The position numbers were made by a program, and so were the translations under genes. Positions 1 through 9,970 of a stretch of 25,436 nt of DNA are shown here, one piece after another. The DNA is from Larix sibirica (Eukaryota > Streptophyta > Pinopsida > Pinales > Pinaceae), in NCBI GenBank assembly GCA_004151065.3, contig NWUY0304958264.1:1-25436 (forward strand), given 5' to 3'. The number at the start of each line of letters is the position of its first letter. Positions within the stretch are counted from its first letter, which is position 1. The notes under the pieces were generated by a model. That model had not been told where the DNA came from. It did no database searches and saw only the letters and a list, made by a program, of their open reading frames with translations.

Positions 1-31
1 AAGGCTTGCTTGACCAAAGGGAGGGCAAGGG
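1..31 (+). repeat. Dispersed repeat R1, copy a
   Basis: This is the first copy of a roughly 30-bp imperfect repeat whose recognisable core is GCTTGCTTGACCAAAGGG followed by AGGGCAAGG. Close copies occur at 691-720 (one internal G for A) and 1091-1119 (GAGAG for GAGGG). A partial copy lies at 1013-1030 and an inverted diverged copy at 10745-10773. Short dispersed repeats of this size are typical of seed-plant mitochondrial spacers. No function is visible. The copy begins at the window edge, so its true 5' limit is unknown. Confidence 0.85.
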
Positions 32-123
32 TTGATTGATGAAAACTCGGGTTTTTTTGAACGAAGTCGCTCGCCTGACTTCGGAAAGGTGAGGCTCATT
101 TTCCAATTTCCCTAAATAGATCC

Positions 124-153
124 CCTCTCCCTTATGGTCGAGCCCTCCTTCCG
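124..153 (+). repeat. Dispersed repeat R2, copy a
   Basis: The word CCTCTCCCTTATGGTCGAGC starts here. Related copies begin at 10632 (CCTCTCCTTTTAGTCGAGC) and 21268 (CCTCTCCCATACGGTCGAGC). In this copy and the 10632 copy the similarity continues into CCTCCTTCCG/CTTCCCTCTGG. Short imperfect dispersed repeats like this are common in plant mitochondrial genomes. No function is inferred. Confidence 0.65.
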
Positions 154-690
154 TCGGACGTTCAAATTTGATCAATTCTTATTTTCCCGGTAATTTCGGG
201 CATTTGCTAATTTCCCCTAATAAATCCTACCAAAAAATGGTTAATTTATGAAACCCCGGGATTTTAGCTCATTTTCCAAGTAAAAGGGGGGAAATTAAGA
301 GCTAAAAGGTGGCGTGGTCACTTAATTTTGAGTTCCCACACTTTTGAAGAATGGGGCGGTATTATTACGTATATAACCTCTTAACATTTTATTCCTCCTT
401 TATAGGCTACGGAACATCTTCATATTTGTTTTATTCAGGAAGCACTGCACTGTAACCCTGATAGGTTTGTGGGAAGGAGTAGTTTTATTAAATAAAGCGA
501 CTAAGAAGAATCAGTCATCTACGGCATAAAGGTGTGTCCTAAAGAAGAGAAAAAAGAAGGAGCAAAGCGAAGCCCGGCCAGAACAATAGCAATAGTGCCT
601 ACTCGCTAATATTCCTCAAGCAAGTGGGGTTTGGAAGCGCGTCCAATGACTAAGTTTCGTAAGTAAGTGAATAAGGGCGATTAAAAGGAA

Positions 691-720
691 AAGCTTGCTT
701 GACCGAAGGGAGGGCAAGGT
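691..720 (+). repeat. Dispersed repeat R1, copy b
   Basis: This copy reads AAGCTTGCTTGACCGAAGGG then AGGGCAAGGT. It differs from copy a by one missing G near the left end, one A-to-G change in the middle and the last base. It is in the same orientation as copies a and c. Confidence 0.85.
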
Positions 721-1012
721 TGTTGGTAATAAAATAATTGCACAAACATCCATCCATAAAAGGCTTCGTTAGAAGAGCGTAACTCAAGGGTGATTCATAA
801 AGAAGCCAAATAAGGAGGTGCTAAAATAAATTCCTCAACGCACAAGTTGTAGCTGTAAAGTTAATCCTTAGGCTCAAGTTGCCTGGCCCTCCCTAAATGA
901 AGGGGCTGTATCGTGGGACCTATAAGTAAGTGGATTGGCCTGTTCACTCATTTCTTATTCCGGGCTCCGTATTAAGGCACCTAGAGTCGGGTTGGTCCGA
1001 TCAATCCCAAAA

Positions 1013-1030
1013 GCCTGACCAAAGGGAAGG
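1013..1030 (+). repeat. Dispersed repeat R1, partial copy d
   Basis: GCCTGACCAAAGGGAAGG matches the middle of R1. The GCTTGCTT left end and GGGCAAGG right end are lost or diverged. It lies about 60 bases before copy c in the same orientation. Confidence 0.6.
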
Positions 1031-1090
1031 ACGGCTCCGCTCCTTCGCCACCCGTGTATTTTAATAAGAAAATATTGGGTTGGACGGAAG

Positions 1091-1119
1091 ACTTGCTTGA
1101 CCAAAGGGAGAGCAAGGGG
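1091..1119 (+). repeat. Dispersed repeat R1, copy c
   Basis: ACTTGCTTGACCAAAGGG followed by AGAGCAAGGGG is a near-complete R1 copy. Its AGAGCAAGG right end is the variant shared with the inverted copy at 10745-10773, which suggests those two are the closest relatives. Confidence 0.85.
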
Positions 1120-1233
1120 TTCGTAGACATATGATTCGAAAACTCTCTTTTTTTTATAGGCAACTCGATTCATTCTAGCATTTATCTAAAGAGGAGGTCA
1201 TCATGTTCCCACACTCGGTAGTTTTTTACTTCA

Positions 1234-1584
1234 CTATAAGCCACCTACCTTGACGTACATTATCAATTCCTTGATCCGGCCACCAATCGTACAGGGGAGA
1301 TGGCCAGCCAGAGAAGCTTGAAGTAAGGGCACGGCATGGCAAGGAAGAGAGGATGCATTAGGGGAGGGTCTAGGGTGTATAGTCTCGTTCCGGGCAATAT
1401 TGGTGGGTTGTTTGGGGGATTGAGATTCATCGGTAAGCGTTGGTCGGGGTTGGGGAGGACAAATTGACGGAGGGGAAGGAGCGTAGCGGAAGAATCCTGA
1501 AAAACCTAAATGAGGGTCTGGTGGCACAAAGGGAAGGGTCTGTCTGTCCATCCAAGATAAAAAAATATTGAAAGTAGGCGGCAC
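1234..1584 (-). CDS. Hypothetical proline-rich open frame, unrecognised
   Basis: This minus-strand frame of 116 codons starts at an ATG at 1584. The predicted product is rich in proline and serine, especially over residues 30-75 (for example PSPPSICPPQPRPT). It has no transmembrane block, signal peptide or catalytic motif that I recognise. Bases 1452-1500 on the plus strand are G-rich, which alone would give proline-rich text on the other strand, so the composition may be incidental. No ribosomal or other mitochondrial gene neighbours it. It could be an unexpressed chance frame, which I consider more likely than a gene. Confidence 0.18.
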   Translation of the reverse strand: MPPTFNIFLSWMDRQTLPFVPPDPHLGFSGFFRYAPSPPSICPPQPRPTLTDESQSPKQPTNIARNETIHPRPSPNASSLPCHAVPLLQASLAGHLPCTIGGRIKELIMYVKVGGL

Positions 1585-3942
1585 TTAAATCCAAGTATAG
1601 TCAGTCAAGTTGAAAAGTGCCCAAGCACGTATTCTGAAGTTATGGCTGTCGTTCCTAAATCAAAGAAGGCAGGCAGGTCAATAAAAAGCTAGCAGTAAGT
1701 GCCTAAACCTCTCTGATCTCTCTCTTCAGGCATTAGTTCCAAAGGCAGTTAAGTTCTGACGATTCCACAACTGAGCGATCTAACATAAAGTAAAGGTGGT
1801 AGGTGGTAGGAGTATGTTGTAGAGTAATCATAGTAGTAGGTTGATCAGGTGGTCCTTATAAGATAATAGCAGTACACAGTAAGCATTCATTAATTAAGTG
1901 CTATAGAGAGAAGGCAGGTCTAGGTCGTCTTAAGGTGGTTAACTCAAATAAGGGATTTATCTATTCCTGTGGGTTCTAATTCCTGAATCGTAAGCTCCTC
2001 GGCGGGAACAATAGGAAATAGACTCCCCAGAAGGTAATATTGTTACCCAGAAGAATTTAGAAAGTGTAAATAAGGCTGGTCTGTATTTAACGCCCGTACA
2101 TTTGGGGGATGGTTGGTAAGGGAGGGACTAACATAATAAGGCATCTAAAGGTCCTATAATGCTGTCTTAATTCATCAAAGTGTATCTGGGGTTTCAGTGA
2201 CCTTTAAAAGAGTATGTTCTTATTTCACTAGCAAAGCGCTCTGTCCCGCTAATGATCACCCTCACCAGGCCCTCAACCCAATAATCTAAATGCTGAGCTG
2301 GGCGGGGGTTACTCGCTTTCGAACAGAGCAGGTCACCACGGAGGAGAGGGGCTGGTGACACAGTGGATCACTTCCTGCCTATATTCGAGGCGGATCGACG
2401 CAGCTATGAGGGAGGGGCTTTATTCCGTGAGAACAAATCATCATTGGGGTCACCCGTTCACTGCGTTCATATTCCGGGGTTTTCCAAATCTGGATTTTAG
2501 AACCACGATTTATTTACCATATATTCAGGCGGGTAACTTACTTTGGCTCATTAATCTAAATAAGTAGAGGCATGATTGGTATAAATTAGTATACTTTGTA
2601 TTAAAAATATCCCTACTAAAAAGAGAAATCGGTGATACCTTATCTTCATCATCCAACAAGGCCGGGATTCCGCCCATCTGGGCTCATAACAACCTGCTAA
2701 GTCAAGGTCATACCTTTCTATGTAAGGGTCCTTTAGGGCACTCATGCGTTAGCGTGAGGGTTCCCTTTGGGGGACGGGTGTAACCCTACCTAACATAGTT
2801 CGTATAAGTGGTGGTTAAATCCATTCCATCACTTATAAAGGGTTACGGACAATAGCAGGCATAAGATCTCCTTCCTCTCAAGGCGGCTATAAAAGTATTA
2901 ATTGATTCTTCACTTGAAATTAATTAGGCAGGGGCTCTTCGAAGTATTTATCTTCCTTCGTTATAGATTATTTAGGAAAATCCATAAGGCATAAGTAGGG
3001 CCGTTAGGTACTGGCCCTTCCCCGAGTAAAGGAGGGGAAATCCCTGAGCGTAGCGAAAGAACGGGAAAGGAACGGGGTGGTGCTGAGCGGGAACGAAGGT
3101 AGCATGGATTGGATCGAACTCTCTCCAGCATGGCCCGAATTAGTCTTCCTTATTAGCCCAGAATTATAAGCACGGACAGGTCTTTAGAAGCAATGTGACC
3201 TTTTTCGCCTTCCAATGTGAGAAGTCAGAAGGGAAGTGGTACTACGGATGATAAGCTCAGTATTAAACCAGCGGGTATGGAGTTATGTAAATAATGCCTA
3301 GGTAAAATAGAAGAGTCAATCTTCTTGATGTCTTTTATTGGTACGATTCTATCGAGCAAGTCATGAAGTACTCGAATGGGAAGGTGGAACAAGTAATGAG
3401 GCAAGTACTCAAATGGAACTAGCAATGACTACTCTATTAGCCTAACACTAACGCTGACCTTTCGGCTACGCCTCGTTCTCTTCCTAACGGTCGAGCATTT
3501 GTTCCTCCCCCTTCTTAGGTCGGGGGAGTCACTTAACGTACCTAACCCTCATGGCCAGAAAGAAAAGCAGTAGGCAAGCCGTGAAGATAAGCTTCTAAAT
3601 TGGTCTTTAAAGCTTAGCCGAGGTAACGAGATGTAAGGGTTTTATATAATATATACTTCAAGGTTCAATTGTTAAGATATATGTTCTCTTCTCCCTAAGA
3701 ACAAAGTATTCTTTCCCACCATCTTCTTATTATCGGGTGAGGCTCTTCAATGATAATAAAGAGGTGTTACGGAGTTGTTGACGAGGGAATTTGCTCCGAT
3801 CAAAAAATAGTAATGGGCAATTATTGAAACTGGCTTTGCTCCTATCTTACCCAACCTATAAGCTACTGCCCTGCCTAATTATCTATCCGGGGATCATTAC
3901 CACGCTCCATCCACCAGTGCCCGTATGAGAGGAGATTTATCC

Positions 3943-4000
3943 AAGTGCTTGTCTCATTAGTTCCTTGTATTCCTTTTAAGTGCTTGCCTCATTAACTGCC
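3943..4000 (+). repeat. 35-bp tandem duplication
   Basis: AAGTGCTTGTCTCATTAG at 3943 recurs as AAGTGCTTGCCTCATTAA at 3978. The offset is 35 bases, with two changes over 18 positions. The intervening text is not repeated elsewhere that I can see. Confidence 0.8.
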
Positions 4001-4111
4001 CTTACTCTCCAATAGCGGGAACGGAGACTGCACTATAGTAAGGACTTACCCGCTACAGACATTCTTCTTTCAGAGCCTTAGGCTCCACCGGACCCTACAA
4101 AGGAATTGGAG

Positions 4112-4149
4112 ACTTGCCTTCTTTTGCTTGCCTTCTTACTTGCCATCTT
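4112..4149 (+). repeat. Short CTTGCCTTCTT tandem repeat
   Basis: ACTTGCCTTCTTTT, GCTTGCCTTCTT and ACTTGCCATCTTT follow one another: three units of 12 to 14 bases with a conserved CTTGCC core. This is a small slippage-type microrepeat. Confidence 0.75.
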
Positions 4150-4243
4150 TCACACTGCGGGAGCAGGTTCACCTACTTTATTCTACAGAAACGAGACCTA
4201 CATTCTTCCATCAAGCAAGGAACTATTAATGAGCATGAGCTAG

Positions 4244-4269
4244 CAGGAATCACTAGCGGGAATCACTAG
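4244..4269 (+). repeat. 13-bp tandem duplication
   Basis: CAGGAATCACTAG and CGGGAATCACTAG lie head to tail, differing at one base. The duplication is close to the right side of the spacer, about 175 bases from the end of the retrotransposon fragment. Confidence 0.85.
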
Positions 4270-4443
4270 GCAGGAACGCGAACGAAAACGAAAGCTTTCA
4301 ATGGTTCTCCCCAGGAACCAGTGGTTCTAAAAAATAGGGGCGATTGGGACATTTGGAGTGACCACCTTGGAGGAGGGCGTTATGCACTTATAGGTTGGGT
4401 ATATAGCATGAGGAGCACAGGAGCCACCTTGCACATATGTTGC

Positions 4444-4965
4444 AATCACATGGTCGATGAAAGGTGTGGGAAAGTTTTCTTTGGGACATGCCTGATGAAA
4501 ATCCTGATAATTTATACAGACTTGTATGGTGCCCTGCTTTTTATTCACAGGGATAGGGTTGGACACTCAAGAGGTATAGGAAATTGGGTAGATGAACCCA
4601 ACCTTCCACAACTCGTCAATTTAAGCTTTTATATCCATGGCTTTGGAGGGGTGAATAGTTCATTGTTTCTGTCGAACTAGAGGCATGTCTGGCCATGTAT
4701 CAATGTGATGTTTTATAATGGAGGGATCCAATCCGGGAATTTCTAAGTATGCCCAAGCAAACACATCATCAAATTATTGAAATAAGGATTTGTAAGCTGC
4801 AACCTCATCTATGGAACAAGAAGCTTCGAGAATAATATTTTCAGTGATGCTGGGTTTTACAGAAATATCCATGTTTATCGTGGGGGAGATGTTAGCCATA
4901 TTACTCTCTTCAAAGGCATCTAGGGTTGGGATTAGGTTTTTGAACCAATCGATTGGACCCTGGGT
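4444..4965 (-). mobile_element. Decayed Ty3/gypsy pol fragment (RT N-terminal part)
   Basis: Read on the minus strand, this is the segment that precedes and enters the reverse transcriptase of plant Ty3/gypsy elements. From about 4880 downward there is a frame containing DEVAAYKSLFQ, then a stop, FDDVFAWAY, GLDPSI and HHIDTWPD. Then come VGFIYPISY, SNPIPVNKKQGTIQVC and ACPKENFPTPFID, ending near 4444. These are conserved blocks of the pre-RT linker and RT motifs 1-2. Weaker continuity (WFKNLIPTLDAFEESN) reaches about 4960. At least four in-frame stops interrupt it, and the RT palm with its catalytic aspartates is absent, so it cannot be functional. Past 4444 the similarity stops abruptly, which marks a breakpoint. 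No long terminal repeat is visible. Such fragments are known as nuclear DNA acquired by plant mitochondria. Family assignment is confident; lineage (Tat/Athila-like) is a guess. Confidence 0.88.
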
Positions 4966-6607
4966 AAGAAATATTTAGTTTCCACAGTACACTGAGTGGT
5001 ATTTATGGGAGGTTTTATTGCTACCTGGGGTAAAAAATAGGAACGGTGATGCATATCATCCCATGGAAAATTGGGGGGTAGTCATGGCCTCAATTATTTA
5101 TTCATCTAAGTGATAAAAGCATGTACTGGGGGTATCATTGGTATCCGAGATAGTGGTAAGGGTACAAATGTGGTAGCTACTTGGTGGGCACCAACGAATT
5201 GCAGCCATAAAACTGAATCCCTCGGCTCATTACTTCAATTCTCAACCCGGGAGTTCATACAAACTTAAGAGGTACCATGCACTATGTATGCAGTTGCAAA
5301 GGAATTCTTTTTCTAGTAGCATAAGTGAAATCTATTCTAACAATAGAAATGAAATCTAATATAATCAACAGAAAGCATTCCTATCCTAAAGCAGAAATAA
5401 ATGCAAGATATAAATATTAAACTTTGCACTTGTTTCTTTATAATTCCCAAAGTGGCAAGCTAAACCAGCTCCCCACACTAAGCTAGATAGCCTGAGGCAA
5501 AGAAATGTCTTACTATGGCTCGGGTATGTAGGATGCAGGGAAACAAGTTACTACAAAGTCCATGCAAATACTTGAGATGCAGAGGGTGAGTGATCACTAA
5601 GATGAATAAGAAATACATGCATGTAAATGAAATGACATTAGAAGCATAAATCTAACTATGTAAAAAAGAAACAAGGCAAATCTATTCACAATAAATAAGC
5701 AAAACTGTCTTCTACATGAAAGTTACAGGATTTCTACAGAAAACACGGAAAATGTAGAATTTCTACATGAAAGCGCACAGATTTCTACATGAACTGTAAT
5801 CCGAATTTACAAATTATGAAACGAAGTAAACAACTGAAGGGAATTGCATGCAAGGGTCCTCATTCCTTCCCTTGATTGGGCCCAACCCAAGGGAGCTCCT
5901 GGAACCCTTGCTAAATGAACCAATTAAAAGAGAAATAAAAACTATATTGTCTCCATTAAAAGTCTGCCATTAAAACATTAAAACAGGGCAGCAAGCTGCC
6001 TCTTACAAATTCACCTTGACCAGCAAGGGATGAATTAAAATGTTGAAGATAAAAATAATAGAAGCTAAGCTAACCTATAAATTTGAATCCTACTACTATT
6101 TGTACTTTACTAGTCTCCAAACTGTCCCATGCAATCAGTTCCTTAATTTGTGGAAGCTGTCCCCCAGTTAACTAAAAATAAGCATGCTAGTTTTTTGGTA
6201 TTGATTCCCCCTTTAGGAATGAAACTTAGCCTCCATAATTTCGACCTCACATGCTCATTGAGTCCTTCTTTAAGTGGTGGCAGCTCATGAGAATGATTAG
6301 GGGACATAATCCCTTAAATTTCTCAATCATGTTTTAGTTTTTCTTGTAAACTCATTGAAGAAGATTGAGCTAGTTGTTTTTACTTTATCTCTTCCACTTA
6401 GCTTTAGAGAACTCCACCTACAACTCCACCACAACTCAAGAACGCTTTAACAAATATTAGCCCATTATCTCATTAAATAAATAAAAGGAATAAGAAAAAG
6501 AAGCAAGCATTACTAATAAAATGTTAAGATATTCATTTAAGAAACATGCATAGGCTTTTAGGAAGAATATAATAATGTTTTATTATAATTTGTTTGATTG
6601 AGATGAA
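4966..6607. other. AT-rich spacer between two retrotransposon fragments
   Basis: No gene is recognised. The first 250 bases may continue the minus-strand retroelement upstream of RT, but I see only short plausible stretches with stops, so I did not extend the call. From about 5270 the sequence is AT-rich and looks unlike the spacer at 1-4440, suggesting it arrived with one of the retroelement pieces as nuclear DNA. A TTCTACATGAA tandem repeat lies at 5710-5800. A short GGCAGC/GCTGCC palindrome sits near 5986-5999. No terminal repeats, primer-binding site or polypurine tract could be identified. Confidence 0.55.
5710..5800 (+). repeat. TTCTACATGAA degenerate tandem repeat
   Basis: Four units begin at 5710, 5732, 5761 and 5783, each starting TTCTACA. 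Units 1, 3 and 4 share TTCTACATGAA. Units 1 and 3 continue with AG then a conserved ACAG-AT. Unit lengths are 22, 29, 22 and at least 18 bases. The second unit carries an extra internal piece. This is a decayed minisatellite in the AT-rich block between the retroelement fragments. Confidence 0.8.
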
Positions 6608-7110
6608 ATGTATGGTTGGAGAACTGGGTGAAGTGAAGATTGAATTGAAGCCAGATGCCCAACCGATAAAGAAGATACAGTAAAAGATGAACCCACAGTA
6701 CAAGGAGCAAGTAAAAAAGGAAATAGATAAGATTATTGATGTTTGGTTACTCTTTCTGGTAGAAGAGTCCGATCGTGACATATATAAAAGATAGGTTGAA
6801 TCCGTGTGTGCATCAACTTCCGCGGACTCAATGAGGCTTGTGTACACGACCCTTTCCGACTCCATTTAGTGATGAAATTTTGGAGAAGGTCATCGGGAAT
6901 TAGGCATACTCTTTTACATATGGATGCTCGGGTTACAATCAGATTCAGATAGCTGAGGAAGATAAGACGAAAACTACATTTACAAAATAGGGGCGGACCG
7001 TACACATATAACACAATACCCTTCGGACTAAGGAATGCGCCAGGTCTTTTTTCCTGGATTTACGTTGCTACATTCAGGGAATATATTCCTAAATTTGTGG
7101 ATATATCTTT
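6608..7110 (+). mobile_element. Decayed Ty3/gypsy reverse transcriptase fragment
   Basis: Plus-strand translation in shifting frames recovers the conserved course of a Ty3/gypsy reverse transcriptase: ELKPDAQPIKK, MNPQYKEQVKKEIDKI, CINFRGLNEACVHD, PFPTPFSDEILEKV, GCSGYNQIQIAEEDK, TTFTK and IPFGLRNAPGLFSW, ending near KFVDI around 7110. At least three in-frame stops and two frame changes (near 6847-6850 and 6988-7000) break it. The part expected next, the (Y/F)xDD catalytic box, is missing: the text changes to unrelated CTCTTCCTCGCCC wording. It covers the same RT N-terminal region as the minus-strand fragment at 4444-4965 but differs clearly in sequence, so the two derive from different elements. 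The position and opposite orientation argue for separate acquisitions or a rearranged cluster. Confidence 0.9.
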
Positions 7111-8000
7111 ATCTCTTCCTCGCCCTCCTTCCTGGCATAATGACATCTAAAGAATGACCACCGAGAATCTTTTTCCTGCTAGTAACAATAAATATCCTTC
7201 CAGAGTTAGGGAGTTAGGGATAAAGGGAGTTAGAAAGAGAAATATGTGAGTGTTTTAAAAGGTGCCATCCTGCCCATGTTATTAGGGACTTACATTTCTC
7301 CACAACTTTCCAGTCGATAGTGGATAAGTACTTCCATATATAATATTAGGTGGAGGGCTAGCTTTAGTATGAAGGTAGGTCAGGTCATGTAGGCAAGCTG
7401 GTAATTACTGAATGGAGGAAGGTCCAATATGCTATATTATAAAAGGTAAATATAGTTGTGAATTCAGTCACTAATCCACCTCAGTAATCTACTATAAAAT
7501 GGTTTTGAAAAGCGCATATCTTATATTGTTTTACTAGTTTATAGAGCTGAAAACTCTTCATCTAAAAATTGCAGGTTAATGCCCTGCTCTACCCAACCCA
7601 CCTGGAACTAATAGGATGATTGATTGGATAATACAGTTTTTGGCAAGCCGCAATAGTAACCTAAGCCTGGCCTCTTACTTATTATAAAATTAGAGCCAAC
7701 GCTTGAGACCTGAGCCTCCGCTTTTAATACGTTATGCTTAGCCTTTATAATATGTTACTGACTCCTAGCTTTACGTTACGTCCTATTTATTTACCTTCAA
7801 TTTCATAAAGTAATCTGGGTTAGTTATCCCAACTCTTTCATTTTAACCCGGTATATTACAACCCAGCAGAGCCCTTCAAAACCTTCCTTTCATAGAATTT
7901 ACCTATAATAACTGCCTTATAGAGTTTTCTTTTTTCATTACTTATTTACTTACTTTATTTTCTTAGTAGCAACACGAAAAAAAGTATTAGCCCTTGAAGG
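7111..8000. other. AT-rich spacer, no recognisable gene
   Basis: No open frame of note and no conserved protein motif. A stem-loop pair at 7543-7587 resembles tRNA anticodon and T arms but does not complete a cloverleaf; it is listed among rejected items. TA-rich words (TTATTATAAAAT, CTTATTTACTTACTTT) are frequent. The block joins the retroelement fragment to the first decayed repeat array. Confidence 0.5.
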
Positions 8001-9830
8001 AATAAATATTGAGCACCTGTGAGCGGGAACAAGCAATAGCCTTATACTTTATCACACCTACTACTATTAGCCGCCGGAGAGGGATCATTTCATTACCTCT
8101 GTTTACAGGCTCTTATGATAATGATGGAAATTATAACGCTGCTGCTGGGCTAAGAGAATCCGCTGATAGAGATTCACTACTAAGACCAGGTGGACGTGCC
8201 AGAGCTGCTAGGTTCAGCTCTAATCCACTTGGACTACTATATGGTATTGGCATCTCTGAGTTTGCAACTACTCGTCGCATGCATAACGTGTAATATACGA
8301 GGTCTCCATGGTCATTATAACTCCTAAAATTTCCACTACTAGGGGACCCCCTGTTTGCACCAATATTTGATATGGCCTAGTTTCAACCTAGTATATCGCA
8401 TATATACTCTACCTGATCTACCTGCCATGCCAAAGGCTGGTCTCCTTCCGCTCTTCATGGTTGGACCTGCCTGGGACTATGACTATGGAGGCTCCTCCTC
8501 ATCGCCATGGGGGATGGGATTGGCCATGAACAACTCTAATAGAGCTCCAGCGAACTATGGAGACGTGTTGAACCTGCTTACTAAAGCCCCACTAGTTGCA
8601 GGTGTTGATGCCCGAGCTGGGCTAATAGAATCCGCTCTTGGTGACTATGCTACTGGGTCTGGTGCCTACTATGTTATGTTAATCTATGATATCCGCACCT
8701 ATTACTAGTTGAATGGTGCTAACAAGGCCTACCGCCCCATAGTTCACAATCCAAGTGTGCTAGCTTTGGTGAAAGCCAGCAGATCTAACTACCTTAGATT
8801 TTGCATCTATACTATCTTTGGACTCGCATATCTACGTGAGCAGCCGGGGATCCACTATTTCACGATTTGCATAACCTGGGTGGGAGCAGCTGACCTATGG
8901 TCTGCTAGCCTTGTGAAAGCCATGTTGACCTTGTCCATAACATGAAGCTTCTTCTTACCAATGTTCATAGACTATATGGCCATACTGGCTCTTTCCCCTA
9001 GCACCTAGTCCGTATTATTTCGCATAGAGACTTAGATTCGCATATAGACTAGTTCCACTAGCTCTACTTTGTTCATATATGATGTTTGCATCGAGACGTT
9101 GCTCTCCTAGAATATAATCCCACTAGCTTTACCTGGAAATGAACAATCACCATATCTACTTGGCCATAGCATAGCCTATGTGTCATGTCCAATACCAATA
9201 TTTCCATATCTACCCGGCCATGATGCATGAAGTGGATTATTTGAAGAGGTGCACAAAACCACTGGTTCTCGGATCTTCACCGGTGGTGCCATAGATACGT
9301 TTTAATTGCCCGCTAACTTGGATTTGCATGGAGACGTTGCACTTGTCCTAGTCCTATGATATGGCTATAGAGGCGTGAGACTTGTCCTCCTCGGATAATA
9401 CCTAGGTATATAAGACCTAGCTGGGAGAACTCAACAACTAGCAGATCTCATAGCAGCAGCCTAACTAAGCCAGATCTAACTATGCTACCTAGATGTTGCA
9501 TGGAGACTAAGAACCCAAATTCATAATACATATTAAATGGGGCCTATTTGCTGGGGCTAGGCTCATAATTGTATACATACTACGCTGGGGCTGGGATTGT
9601 ATACTACGCTATAAGGGCTGGGGTTGTATGTTGGTTTGGGCTAATAACTCTATCTCTAGTTTTACCATATGATCTAACATCTCCACGTCTGCACCTAACT
9701 ACATATATTTTGCATATCTACTTGGTTCCTACCTATGGTCTAATTCCACTGCTGCCAGAGCGAGCTAGGCTCAGAGACGACTACGCTAGGTGACTCTGGA
9801 TGGTCTCTTTGGCGGCTCCACGTATCTCAC
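8001..9830 (+). repeat. Long decayed array, CATATCTACG / GAGCTGGGCTAATAG words
   Basis: This 1.8-kb block reuses a small set of words that are otherwise rare in the window. One is GCTGGGCTAAGAGAATCCGCT at 8144-8164, recurring as GCTGGGCTAATAGAATCCGCT at 8616-8636 and, more diverged, GAGCTAGGCTCAGAGACG at 9762-9779. A second is CATATCTACGTG or CATATCTACTTGG near 8827, 9151, 9212 and 9712. A third is TTTGCATGGAGACGTTGC near 9322, with variants near 9085 and 9492. Open plus-strand frames of 94, 117, 78 and 74 codons (8009-8293, 8355-8708, 8709-8945, 9569-9793) fall inside it but read as repeat text with no known domain. I call it a decayed tandem array or an ancient repetitive coding segment; I cannot decide which. 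Confidence 0.5.
9550..9634 (+). repeat. GCTGGGGCTGGGATTGTATAC tandem repeat
   Basis: Three units begin at 9550, 9584 and 9608. They share GCTGGGGCT or GGCTGGGGTT followed by ATTGTATAC-TAC. Lengths are 34, 24 and 27 bases. The array is nested in the larger decayed block and gives the short peptide echo YYAGAGIVYYAIRAGVV in the plus frame that starts at 9569. Confidence 0.8.
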
Positions 9831-9970
9831 ACTTGGGCTTGCACCTCTACGTTGTTGAACTTGTCCATTGTCTCATTTGTCATCCTACTACGATAATAAA
9901 TAGATATTCTATATATGATATCGCCATGTAGGCGTTTACCTTTGCAATTGAAAGGGGTGATCCTTCTGTA

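Larger units (their letters stand above)
32..1233. other. Intergenic spacer with R1 and R2 repeats
   Basis: No gene is recognisable here. The text is typical plant mitochondrial spacer, with purine-rich runs such as AAGAAGAGAAAAAAGAAGG near 541-560 and words like CGAAGTCGCTCGCC near 62-75. Two overlapping minus-strand frames of 60 and 72 codons (955-1173) run through the R1 copies. They have no family resemblance and I do not treat them as genes. No tRNA fold, promoter or intron piece was identified. Confidence 0.6.
1585..4443. other. Intergenic spacer, no recognisable gene
   Basis: About 2.9 kb without a supportable gene. Short open frames of 64 to 70 codons (2355-2567 plus, 2551-2745 minus, 3225-3425 minus) have no family features. 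The 1790-1850 segment is rich in GTAGGTGGTAGG words. Near 3050-3105 there is the GAGCGTAGCGAAAGAACGGG type of text usual in plant mitochondrial spacers. Small tandem duplications toward the right end are listed separately. No tRNA cloverleaf was found. Confidence 0.6.

Noticed and set aside
4321-4680. 119-codon plus-strand open frame
   Set aside because: It lies antisense to the clear Ty3/gypsy reverse transcriptase fragment, which explains most of its openness.
6533-7014. Minus-strand frames of 110 and 93 codons
   Set aside because: They are antisense to the plus-strand reverse transcriptase fragment and show no family features.
7543-7587. tRNA-Phe-like arms: AGAG-CTGAAAA-CTCT (GAA anticodon position) and GCAGG-TTAATGC-CCTGC T arm
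   Set aside because: The two stems are perfect, but the variable region would be 13 bases, there is no D arm in the upstream text and no pairing acceptor stem, and the T loop lacks the usual TTCRA. Chance, or a very eroded tRNA relic.
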